Positions 8,617 to 16,793 of a DNA stretch of 34,125 nt are shown piece after piece. Below the pieces are notes generated by a model. It was not told the origin of the DNA and did not search any database. It saw only the letters and a program-made list of their open reading frames with translations. The position numbers and the translations under genes were made by a program. Each line of letters starts with the position of its first letter. Within the stretch, counting starts at the first letter, position 1. Source of the stretch: Lachnospiraceae bacterium (GTDB lineage: Bacteria; Bacillota; Clostridia; Lachnospirales; Lachnospiraceae); the NCBI GenBank assembly GCA_017622795.1, contig JAGAQI010000088.1, positions 1 through 34,125 of the forward strand. The letters are read 5' to 3'.

Positions 8617-10674
8617 ATGAACAAGAAAGTAAAACAGCTTTTCGTCTCATTGTTGGCACTTCTCTTAACAATGGGATTTTTTGCAGAACCGGTGGCTGCT
8701 TTGGCAGACTCCCCGTATAAAACCTATACGGTAGACGGTTATGGTTCTGTTATTGAAACACAGACAGCCTATCTTCCGTACGGTACCATCAATAAAATCG
8801 GTGATGAAACCTTAAAGGCCCCAACGGATTTTACCATCTTAAGTGACGGTACCATGTATATCTTAGACAGCGGTAATAAGAGAGTACTGGTTACCGATAT
8901 CGAAGGAAATTACTACGGAAGCTTCGGTGAAGATATTTTTGTAAACCCGAGAGGTATTTACGTAACAGAAGACAGAATCTGTTATGTGGCAGACCGTGAT
9001 GCCAAAATGATCTGGGTATTTGACGAAAAGGGTACCCTGATTGCTTCCTACGACAGACCAACCGAAGCAATGTACGGCGAAACCCAGGACTTCTTACCGC
9101 TCAAAGTAGTGGCAAATAAGTCCGGTACCATTTATGCAATTTGTGAATCCAATACCAACGGTATTGTACAGATTTCTCCGGTAGATGACGGAACTTTTCT
9201 TGGTTACTTTGGTACCAATGCAACAGATCCATCTCTTTGGAGAATCATCTGGAGAAGCATTTTACCGGATTCCGCAAGAGCAAAAATGCTTGGTAACATT
9301 CCATCCACACCGGATAACATGGCTATCGATGAAAAGGGTATTATCTACACCGTAACCAGAGGCGAAGGTATGGATACCTTAAAGCGTTTGAACATTGCCG
9401 GTTCCAATATGTTAGAGCTGGAAAACGACGCTTACGATGATGTGCCAGCAGCGGTAACCACCGGTAACCACGACAACGTATACGTTGTATCCCAGCAGGG
9501 TTACATTTACGAATACACCAACGAAGGTGAATTACTCTTCGTATTCGGCGGCAGTGACGACGGTATGCAGCGTATCGGTCTTTCTACCAAGGCAGAAGCA
9601 ATTCAGGTAGATGATAATGATAAGATTTACGTACTGGACTCTGATAAGAAGCAGATTATTATCTACACACCAACCGAGTTTACCAATCATTTACATGAAG
9701 CACTGTATTTATTCTCCAAGGGCCGTTACACCGAAAGTAAAGAGCCATTAACCGAAGTGCTTCGTATGAACAACCTGTTTGATTATGCTAACATGGCTAT
9801 GGGCAAGAATCTCTTTAAGGAAGAAAATTACGAAAGCTCCTTAGAGTATGCAAGACTTGCCAAGGACTATGAAACCTATTCCGATTCCTTCTGGGAAATC
9901 AGAAATGTGTGGTTAAAGCAGAATCTGGCAACCGTATTTATCCTTTGCATCGTATTGTTTGTTGCAGTAAAGGTAATCGGTGCCTTGGACAAAAAGAAAC
10001 ATATCTTAGATCCTGTCAGAGCTTTGATTGATAAAATCAGAAGCAAGAAGTTAATCAAGCAGATGGGATACATGTTCTTCTTCATGAGACATCCGATTGA
10101 CGGCTGCTACGGCATCCGTAAAGAAGGCAGGGTTTCCGTACTCAGTGCCAACTGTCTGTTGGTAATCGGTATTGTGGAATACATTATCAATAAGTATTTC
10201 TGTGGCTTCCTGTTTAAGGGAGTAAGAGAAGGTGAGTACGACATCTTATCCGATATCGGATTTATTGTACTGGTTCTCGTACTGGTAGTAAGCTGTAACT
10301 ACTTAATGTGTACCATCAATGACGGTGAAGGTAAATTTAAGCATATTTACTGTTCCCTCATTTACAGCTTTGGCCCGTACTTAGTAATCCAGCCGGCACT
10401 GTTTGTATTGTCCCATGTGGTAACCGAAAATGAAGCATTCTTTGTAAGATTCGGTAATACTGCAATGCTTGCCTGGATTGGCGTACTGATTTTCTTATCC
10501 ATTAAGGAAATCAATAACTATTCCGTAAAGGAAACGGTAAAAATTATTGTCCTGACAGTATTTACTATTTTGATTGTATGTCTGCTGGCATTCATCATTT
10601 ATGTATTATCCTCTCAGGTAATTGATTTCGTTGAGTCTATTTTCAGAGAGGTGGTGTACAAGATTGGCAACTAA
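8617..10674 (+). CDS. NHL beta-propeller, TPR-like and Yip1 membrane protein
   Basis: A 685-residue protein with four parts. Residues 1-30 are a signal peptide. Residues about 50-335 are NHL-type propeller repeats facing outward (DFTILSDGTMYILDSGNKRV, AIQVDDNDKIYVLDSDKKQI). Residues about 350-425 are TPR-like helices (YLFSKGRYTESKEPLTEVL, ANMAMGKNLFKEENYESSLEYA). A transmembrane helix at about 437-457 leads to a Yip1-type domain with roughly five helices (about 490-680; MRHPIDGCYGIRKEG marks its start). It lies 17 bases after the first permease pair and overlaps the next gene. Such genes accompany large solute-binding proteins in Lachnospiraceae and Paenibacillus loci, but their role is not established. 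A scaffold or substrate-handling partner of the importer is inference. Confidence 0.8.
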   Translation: MNKKVKQLFVSLLALLLTMGFFAEPVAALADSPYKTYTVDGYGSVIETQTAYLPYGTINKIGDETLKAPTDFTILSDGTMYILDSGNKRVLVTDIEGNYYGSFGEDIFVNPRGIYVTEDRICYVADRDAKMIWVFDEKGTLIASYDRPTEAMYGETQDFLPLKVVANKSGTIYAICESNTNGIVQISPVDDGTFLGYFGTNATDPSLWRIIWRSILPDSARAKMLGNIPSTPDNMAIDEKGIIYTVTRGEGMDTLKRLNIAGSNMLELENDAYDDVPAAVTTGNHDNVYVVSQQGYIYEYTNEGELLFVFGGSDDGMQRIGLSTKAEAIQVDDNDKIYVLDSDKKQIIIYTPTEFTNHLHEALYLFSKGRYTESKEPLTEVLRMNNLFDYANMAMGKNLFKEENYESSLEYARLAKDYETYSDSFWEIRNVWLKQNLATVFILCIVLFVAVKVIGALDKKKHILDPVRALIDKIRSKKLIKQMGYMFFFMRHPIDGCYGIRKEGRVSVLSANCLLVIGIVEYIINKYFCGFLFKGVREGEYDILSDIGFIVLVLVLVVSCNYLMCTINDGEGKFKHIYCSLIYSFGPYLVIQPALFVLSHVVTENEAFFVRFGNTAMLAWIGVLIFLSIKEINNYSVKETVKIIVLTVFTILIVCLLAFIIYVLSSQVIDFVESIFREVVYKIGN

Positions 10675-12886
10675 TATGAAGAAAAAACTGATTTGCTTCC
10701 TTCTCACCTTTGCCCTTGGTCTTGTACCTGCAGCAGCACAGGCGGGCTCCTTAACTGCTATGGCAGCAAAGGAACCGGTGGCAACTGTCACAGACTGGAA
10801 GGAAACTCATAAAAAAATTGCAGAAAACAGCAAGTTCAATCTTTATGTATGTGAAGATGATTTATCCCTTGTTGTAGAAGATAAGGCAACCGGTCATTAT
10901 ATGGAGTCTTCTCCAAGTTATGATGACGGCGCCAACAATAAAACCTGGCAGGCGTATCTGTCCTCCGCCATCGTAATTACCTATATTCAAGGTAATACCG
11001 ATACCAAGCAGGCAGACTTGGTTAAGGATAATGTAAACAAAAAGATTACTTATACCGACAACGGTTTTGAAGCAGAGCTTTACTGGACCAAGTATAAGTT
11101 CGGTGTTACTTTAAAGGTAGAGCTTACCGAAGACGGTCTTAAAGCAACCGTTCCGGATTCTTCCATTATCGAGAATAGTGATACCTACATCGGAACCTTG
11201 GCAATTTATCCATGTATGGGTGTCTCCTATCTAGATCAAAAAGAAGGTTACATGTTCATTCCGGACGGTAACGGTGCTTTGATTTATCTGGAAGATAACG
11301 AAAAGCGTTTCAACACCGGTTATTCTTCCATGATTTACGGTGACGATATCGGTTTTACCGAATCCTCCGTGGCAAACCTGCTTTGGGGCAGATACGAAAT
11401 GTTAAATGACCAGAACCTGACAATCGCTCCGGTATACGGCATTGCCCATACCGACGATGAACTGGCATATTTGGCTATTGTGGAAGACGGTGCAGAACGT
11501 GCCACCATCGAAGCTCAGCCAAACGGTGTAAATGTTCAGTACAATCGTGCTTATGCAAAGTTCTTACTTCGTAAGCGTTACACACAGCCAACCAGTAATA
11601 ATTCCACATCCGGTTCCTTCCATCTGGTGGAAGCGGACAGAAGCCACTCCGATTTAACCGTGCGTTTCCTGTTCTTAACCGGTGAGGATGCAAACTACTG
11701 CGGTATGGCGAATGCATATCGTGACTATCTGCTTGACAGAGGCGATTTAGTGGTTCAGGAGGATAATTCCTACCGCACCCGTATCGATTTTCTGGGCACC
11801 GAGAGAGAAGAATTCTTAATCGGAACTAAAGCAGTTGCAATGACTACCGTAGAAGATATTTACGGAATCTATGAAGATTTAGCCGGTGTTGGTGTCACCG
11901 ACTTGTTCTCCCTTTATAAAGGCTGGCAGAAGGGTGGTCTCTATGACCTCCCAATCACCAGCTACAAAGCTGACAAGAACATTGGAAGCACAAAGGAATT
12001 AACACAGTTAATTAAGGATGCGGAAAGTAAGAATATTTCCTTCTACCTTTATAACGAAGCCCTCCGTATCAATCCGGATGAGCAGAATGCTACCTTCAAT
12101 GTAGTAAAGAAGGTAAACAAGAAGGTATTTGAAGAAAGCACCTATAAGGAGGTTTACTCCACCTTCCGTTTCTTAACACCAACCAGAAGTAACACACTTC
12201 TTAACAAGTTTGCAAAGAGCTATACCAAGCAGGGAGTAGACAACATTGCTCTTGCAGGTATTACAAATAATCTGTTTACTTACACTTACAGCAACGTGCC
12301 TTACACCAGATTCCAGGCAGCCGACACTTATGTAAAGGCGGTAGAAGAGCTGGATGCTTCCACAGACCTTGTCATGGAAGAGCCGTTTGCTTATCTTTGG
12401 AAGAATACAAAGGCATTCCTTGATATGCCGGTGTATATGTCCAACTACTTATACGAAGATGAAAGCGTACCGTTCTTATCCATCGTATTAAAAGGTGTGA
12501 TGCCGGTTTACGCAGATTATGTAAACTTTGAAGCAAATAAAGAAGAATTCTTCTTAAAGCTGGTTGAGACAGGAAGCTATCCTTCCTTCTATATCACAAA
12601 GGAGAGTGCGGCAGACTTAATCTACACAAACTCTTCTGATATTTACAGCTCCCAGTACGACGTATACAAGGATGAAATTATTCAGTATACAAATGAACTG
12701 AAGGCTGTGTATGATGCGGTTGCGGGAGCAGTGATTACCGGTCATAAGATTTTAGATAACGGTGTCCGTATTGTTACTTACAGCAACGGTACTCAGATTT
12801 ACTTAAATTACAGCAGTGCAGCCCAGACAGTGGATGGCGTGAGCATTGATACAATGTCCTATAAGGTGGTGGGCGCTAATGAGTAA
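10664..12886 (+). CDS. Exported DUF5696-type protein
   Basis: A 740-residue exported protein with an N-terminal signal peptide (LLTFALGLVPAAAQAG). Its layout resembles a large glycoside hydrolase: a beta-rich N-terminal half with YMFIPDGNGALIYLED, a middle barrel-like part (FSLYKGWQKGGLYDLP, ISFYLYNEALRINPDEQ, VDNIALAGITNNLFTY), and a beta-rich C-terminus. I match it by eye to DUF5696, whose function is unknown. Start choice: TTG at 10664 has GAGAGGTGG nine bases upstream, whereas ATG at 10676 is 21 bases from it. The TTG start overlaps the preceding gene by 11 bases, implying translational coupling. Whether it is an active glycosidase or a non-catalytic binding protein cannot be told from the sequence. 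Confidence 0.78.
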   Translation: MATNMKKKLICFLLTFALGLVPAAAQAGSLTAMAAKEPVATVTDWKETHKKIAENSKFNLYVCEDDLSLVVEDKATGHYMESSPSYDDGANNKTWQAYLSSAIVITYIQGNTDTKQADLVKDNVNKKITYTDNGFEAELYWTKYKFGVTLKVELTEDGLKATVPDSSIIENSDTYIGTLAIYPCMGVSYLDQKEGYMFIPDGNGALIYLEDNEKRFNTGYSSMIYGDDIGFTESSVANLLWGRYEMLNDQNLTIAPVYGIAHTDDELAYLAIVEDGAERATIEAQPNGVNVQYNRAYAKFLLRKRYTQPTSNNSTSGSFHLVEADRSHSDLTVRFLFLTGEDANYCGMANAYRDYLLDRGDLVVQEDNSYRTRIDFLGTEREEFLIGTKAVAMTTVEDIYGIYEDLAGVGVTDLFSLYKGWQKGGLYDLPITSYKADKNIGSTKELTQLIKDAESKNISFYLYNEALRINPDEQNATFNVVKKVNKKVFEESTYKEVYSTFRFLTPTRSNTLLNKFAKSYTKQGVDNIALAGITNNLFTYTYSNVPYTRFQAADTYVKAVEELDASTDLVMEEPFAYLWKNTKAFLDMPVYMSNYLYEDESVPFLSIVLKGVMPVYADYVNFEANKEEFFLKLVETGSYPSFYITKESAADLIYTNSSDIYSSQYDVYKDEIIQYTNELKAVYDAVAGAVITGHKILDNGVRIVTYSNGTQIYLNYSSAAQTVDGVSIDTMSYKVVGANE

Positions 12887-13925
12887 AAAAGAGAAAAAAC
12901 AGAAAAAACCAAAAATCAAAGTAGGTAAGCTGGAGAAGAGAGAGGCCAGAGCCGGTTACTTCTTCACATTACCTTGGGTCATTGGTGTAGTTGCATTCCT
13001 GTTGGTACCGCTTTGTCAGTCCTTTAAATTCATGTGGTACAACATCCGTATTACACCAAACGGAATGATTTTTAATCCGGTCGGAATCGGAAACTTTGCC
13101 AATATCTGGCACGAAGATCCGGAATTCCCGCAGCAGATTGTAACTTACATCTGGCAAACCTGCTTAGAGGTACCGATTATCATCGTATTCGCTTTGATGA
13201 TTGCCATCATGTTAAACGGAAAAATCAAGATGAGAGCATTCTTCCGACTGATTTTCTTCTTACCGGTTATCATCGTAAGTGGTCCGGTTATGAACATGTT
13301 GGTAAGTGAAGGTGCGGCAACCATTCCATCCATGAATGTACAGTCCATCGTAGCTGCTTTTGACGTATTCTTCCCAACCAGCGTGGCAAATTCCATCGGT
13401 GAGATGTTCTCTAACATGATTATGACACTCTGGTATTCCGGAGTTCAGATTCTGATTTTCCTTTCTGCATTGCAGAAGGTAGACCCGGCTTTATATGAAG
13501 CAGCAAAAATCGACGGTGGTTCCGGATGGGAATGCTTCTGGAAGATTACACTGCCAACCATGAAGCCAATGATTCTGTTAAACGCAGTATATACCGTTAT
13601 CTTCTTATCCAGTAACGAGCAGAACGTGTTGATTACCATGATTGAATCCGCCATGTTCTCCGGTACTAAGGAAAAGGGTTACGGTTACGCATCCGCCATG
13701 GCGTGGATGTATGCTTTAGTAATTACCTTGATTGTCGGCCTGTTTGCGTTAATGCTTGGTTCCAAGAAGGACGTATACGATAAGAAGGCTAAGAAGTTCA
13801 AGAAGTTACAAAAGAAAGAAGAAAGAATAAAAAAACGTGTAATAAGGAGGGGAGAACGTCATGCCAAGAAAGTCGCGCGCAACAAGCACAAGTACACAAC
13901 CTATGACGGTAGCGGAGACTATTAA
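12879..13925 (+). CDS. ABC sugar permease, MalF/UgpA type (importer 2)
   Basis: A 348-residue membrane protein with about six helices, a Lys-rich N-terminus and a Lys/Arg-rich C-terminal tail. The EAA loop begins at residue 207 (EAAKIDGGSGWECFWKITLP). The ATG at 12879 overlaps the end of the DUF5696 gene by 8 bases, and AAGGTGG lies upstream. It pairs with the permease at 13861. This pair is diverged from the first pair, which argues for a separate importer rather than a recent duplication. No ATPase gene accompanies it. Confidence 0.92.
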   Translation: MSKKEKKQKKPKIKVGKLEKREARAGYFFTLPWVIGVVAFLLVPLCQSFKFMWYNIRITPNGMIFNPVGIGNFANIWHEDPEFPQQIVTYIWQTCLEVPIIIVFALMIAIMLNGKIKMRAFFRLIFFLPVIIVSGPVMNMLVSEGAATIPSMNVQSIVAAFDVFFPTSVANSIGEMFSNMIMTLWYSGVQILIFLSALQKVDPALYEAAKIDGGSGWECFWKITLPTMKPMILLNAVYTVIFLSSNEQNVLITMIESAMFSGTKEKGYGYASAMAWMYALVITLIVGLFALMLGSKKDVYDKKAKKFKKLQKKEERIKKRVIRRGERHAKKVARNKHKYTTYDGSGDY

Positions 13926-14862
13926 GAAGAAGTTTACTAAAGAAAAGCTGCATAAGTTCATATTTGGTACGAGAGAGCGCCAGGGTCTTGGACAGCAGAT
14001 TGCCGTATACGGTCTCCTGATTATTATCGGATTCATCTTTATTTACCCGATTCTTTACATGATAAGCACCAGCTTCATGGATAGAAACGATTTGCTCGAC
14101 AGTTCCGTAAAGTGGCTGCCAAGCTCTCTTTACATTCAGAACTACATTGATGCTGCCAAGTCCATGGATTTCTGGAAAACCCTTGGTAAGGGCATCATCA
14201 TTGCCGGCGTACCGACACTTTTTAATGTGTTAACCGGTATGATTGTCGGCTACGGCTTTGCAAGATATGAATTTAAGCTTAAGAAGCTGTTTATGGGTAT
14301 CCTGTTGTTCTCCTATATTTTACCGGACCAGGTTACCATGATTCCTACTTATGTACTCTACAATGACATGGGAATACTCGGTACTATTTGGACCTTTGTA
14401 CTCCCGGCATTGTTTGGTAACGGAATAAATTCAGCGATTTTTATCCTGATCTTTTATTCCTTCTTTAAGCAGGTACCTAAGGTACTGATGGAAGCAGCGT
14501 ATATTGACGGTGCAGGCCATTTCAAGGCCTTCTTCAAGATTGCTATTCCGTCTGCGGTTCCTGCAATTATCACCGTATTCCTGTTTTCCTTTGTATGGTA
14601 TTGGAATGAATCTTACTTAACTGAGATGTATGTACAGGGTCTGGCAACCAAGAGCGAATGGACCAACCTGGTAATCCAGTTAAAGAACTTCGACTCCAAC
14701 TTCAGTACAAGGGCAACCACAGGTGATATGGCGACCTCATTAAATGAGTCGGTACGAATGGCGGCAACGTCCTTAAGTATTCTGCCGTTGTTCCTGATGT
14801 ACTTAGTTCTTCAGAGACAGTTCATCGAAAGTATCGACCGAACCGGTATCACCGGAGAATAA
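13861..14862 (+). CDS. ABC sugar permease, MalG type (importer 2)
   Basis: A 333-residue protein with six predicted helices and the EAA loop at residue 211 (EAAYIDGAGHFKAFFKIAIP). It has an N-terminal cytoplasmic extension of about 45 residues rich in Ser/Thr and Lys. The ATG is supported by AGGAGGGG at 13845-13852 and lies inside the end of the preceding permease gene, overlapping it by 65 bases. It should work with the 12879-13925 permease and the binding lipoprotein at 15098. Confidence 0.92.
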   Translation: MPRKSRATSTSTQPMTVAETIKKKFTKEKLHKFIFGTRERQGLGQQIAVYGLLIIIGFIFIYPILYMISTSFMDRNDLLDSSVKWLPSSLYIQNYIDAAKSMDFWKTLGKGIIIAGVPTLFNVLTGMIVGYGFARYEFKLKKLFMGILLFSYILPDQVTMIPTYVLYNDMGILGTIWTFVLPALFGNGINSAIFILIFYSFFKQVPKVLMEAAYIDGAGHFKAFFKIAIPSAVPAIITVFLFSFVWYWNESYLTEMYVQGLATKSEWTNLVIQLKNFDSNFSTRATTGDMATSLNESVRMAATSLSILPLFLMYLVLQRQFIESIDRTGITGE

Positions 14863-14866
14863 AGGT

Positions 14867-15068
14867 AACCAAGCATGAGAAACGTTTGGTAGAAAGCAGC
14901 TACGAAAGCTTGCTTTCGATAGATGATTTCTAACAAATGTTTTGAGGGCGCAGACCCGCTGCTTGCGAATTCGAAGAATTCGCAAGACCGGCTTGATTAC
15001 AAAGTAACTTAATAACCTTTCACAACGATCTTTACCCGCTGCCGGAACGAAGGAGAGCGGCAGCGGGT
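14867..15068 (+). promoter_or_regulatory. Chain of intercistronic RNA hairpins
   Basis: Four inverted repeats fill the gap between the permease and the solute-binding lipoprotein: ACCAA/TTGGT (14868-14890), CGAAAGC/GCTTTCG (14903-14918) within a longer imperfect stem (14890-14932), an 11-bp perfect stem CTTGCGAATTC/GAATTCGCAAG with a 3-nt loop (14962-14986), and an 11-bp GC-rich stem ACCCGCTGCCG/CGGCAGCGGGT (15034-15068). None is followed by a T-tract, so these are better read as processing or stabilising structures than as terminators. Such elements raise binding-protein mRNA relative to permease mRNA in other sugar operons. Confidence 0.6.
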
Positions 15069-15097
15069 GCGGATAAAAAGCTTTAAGGAGGCTAATT

Positions 15098-16705
15098 ATG
15101 AGAAAGAATTATTGGAAGAAGCTGTTAGTGTCCATGACATTAGTAGCAAGCATGCTCATTGGCGTAGCAGGCTGTGGCGGTGATACCACCGGCGATGCAA
15201 CACCAACTCAGGGCGCAACAAGCGGGGAGACAACCAACGATAAGAAGGATGACACCGCGAAAAAGGATCCTGTTAAGGTAGATCCTGTTAACGTTTTCGG
15301 TGATTACTATGTAACAACCGATAACATTACCTTAACTTACTGGCACTATGAAGATCAGGGTATGGCAGACAGAATGTGTGAAGCATTCATGGAACTGTAT
15401 CCAAACATCACTGTTGAGAACAAGGTTATCTCCGATATGAGTACTGACCTGTCCGCGGCAGCTGCAGCAGGTACTTTCCCTGACGTATTCGAAGGTACTG
15501 ACTCCGATACTGCTCTTGCAAATATGTACTGGGCAGACATCACAGAGTACTGGAATGCAGACCCTGAAAACAAGAACTTAATGCCAACTATCGATGAATA
15601 CGGTATTGGTATGTTCGACACTTCCGTTCGTTTCGCAGCTCCGATGAGATACTGGCCAAGTGCGATATTCATTGACAGAAACGTAATCGAAACCCTCAAC
15701 CTTGACATGCCACGTACCGACTGGACATGGGAAGAAATGATCCAGCTCATCAAGGATGCTACTCAGTACGATCCTGATATGCAGTACTTCGGACTTGGTT
15801 ACTACAACAGACTTGACTCCTTATACGGCATTGCAGCTGTATCCAAGGATGTTAGACAGATCAAGGGTGAATTCGGTTTCAACGGCGAAGACTTCGACCT
15901 TCAGTACTGGGCAATCGGTGAGCAGCAGTTCTCCGACCTCAAGCTTGCAGGTTATGTAGCTCCTCAGCAGTCCACTCAGGAAATGGAAGACTGGACAGGC
16001 GACTGGGATACATGGTTTGGTGCAACCGGCCGTGTAGCAGTATTCTCCGAAGGTTTCTGGACATACCAGAACTTATGGGGCGTTGAAGGCTACCAGGAAC
16101 AGTATGGTCTTGATATCGTTCCTTACGTTACTCCAAACGTAATCGACGAAAAGGAACACAACGTTATTTCCACTATGTACATGGGTGGTGTATCCACTTC
16201 CTGTAAGTATCCTTTAGAAGCTTACTTACTTCTTAAGTTCATGGGTTGGGGTATCGATGGTTGGAAGGTTCGTAACGAAATTTACGCAGACACCACTATC
16301 ACTAACGACTCCGGCACACCATTAAAGAACGCACAGATGCCTGTGCCTCTTACTCTGGATGAAACTGTTTGGGCAGGCTACAAGGCTCTGTTCCCACAGG
16401 ATGAAGACAGAAAGCCTTACTGGGATGACTATTTTGCAAGTATTACCCGTCCGGTTCCTTACGGCTGGTACAACATTGCAGGTTACTGGAACTTCTGTGA
16501 CCAGTACTTCAACAGCATCGGTATCCATGACTTAGTAGATAACGGTACTGCAAAGGCTGCTGACTACACCGAAGAAGCTACACGTCAGGCTAACTACTAC
16601 CATGCAGACGCTATGATTACTTACTTCGGACCAAGCGGCTACAACGTATTATCTGATGCTGAGCTTGCTAAGTATCAGGCAGTAGTTGATTCCTTCTTAA
16701 ACTAA
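15098..16705 (+). CDS. Sugar-binding lipoprotein of importer 2
   Basis: A 535-residue solute-binding protein. The signal peptide ends in a lipobox with Cys26 (GVAGCGG), so it is membrane anchored. A Thr/Lys/Asp-rich linker (about 28-62) leads to a family-1 binding fold: LTYWHYEDQGMADRMCEAF, AAAAAGTFPDVFEG, ESWT-like AVFSEGFWTYQNLWG. It lies downstream of the second permease pair after a hairpin-rich spacer, with AAGGAGG at about 15084. It is probably the high-copy receptor of importer 2, with an arabinan or arabinoxylan oligosaccharide as likely ligand (inference from neighbours). Confidence 0.9.
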   Translation: MRKNYWKKLLVSMTLVASMLIGVAGCGGDTTGDATPTQGATSGETTNDKKDDTAKKDPVKVDPVNVFGDYYVTTDNITLTYWHYEDQGMADRMCEAFMELYPNITVENKVISDMSTDLSAAAAAGTFPDVFEGTDSDTALANMYWADITEYWNADPENKNLMPTIDEYGIGMFDTSVRFAAPMRYWPSAIFIDRNVIETLNLDMPRTDWTWEEMIQLIKDATQYDPDMQYFGLGYYNRLDSLYGIAAVSKDVRQIKGEFGFNGEDFDLQYWAIGEQQFSDLKLAGYVAPQQSTQEMEDWTGDWDTWFGATGRVAVFSEGFWTYQNLWGVEGYQEQYGLDIVPYVTPNVIDEKEHNVISTMYMGGVSTSCKYPLEAYLLLKFMGWGIDGWKVRNEIYADTTITNDSGTPLKNAQMPVPLTLDETVWAGYKALFPQDEDRKPYWDDYFASITRPVPYGWYNIAGYWNFCDQYFNSIGIHDLVDNGTAKAADYTEEATRQANYYHADAMITYFGPSGYNVLSDAELAKYQAVVDSFLN

Positions 16706-16717
16706 TTTAAACTATAG

Positions 16718-16760
16718 TCCGGAGGGTGGGACAGTTCCGCGGGAACTGTCCGGCTCCGGA
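16718..16760 (+). promoter_or_regulatory. Nested intercistronic hairpin
   Basis: GGACAGTTCC (16729-16738) pairs with GGAACTGTCC (16742-16751), and outside it TCCGGAG (16718-16724) pairs with CTCCGGA (16754-16760). The following bases are A-rich, not T-rich, so termination of the operon is not expected. It probably protects the 3' end of the binding-lipoprotein message or attenuates read-through. Confidence 0.55.
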
Positions 16761-16793
16761 TAAAATAAAAAACAATAATGAAGGAGAAATATT

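Noticed and set aside
14962-14986. Intrinsic terminator between permease and binding lipoprotein
   Set aside because: The 11-bp stem is strong but no T-tract follows, and the downstream gene has no visible promoter of its own.
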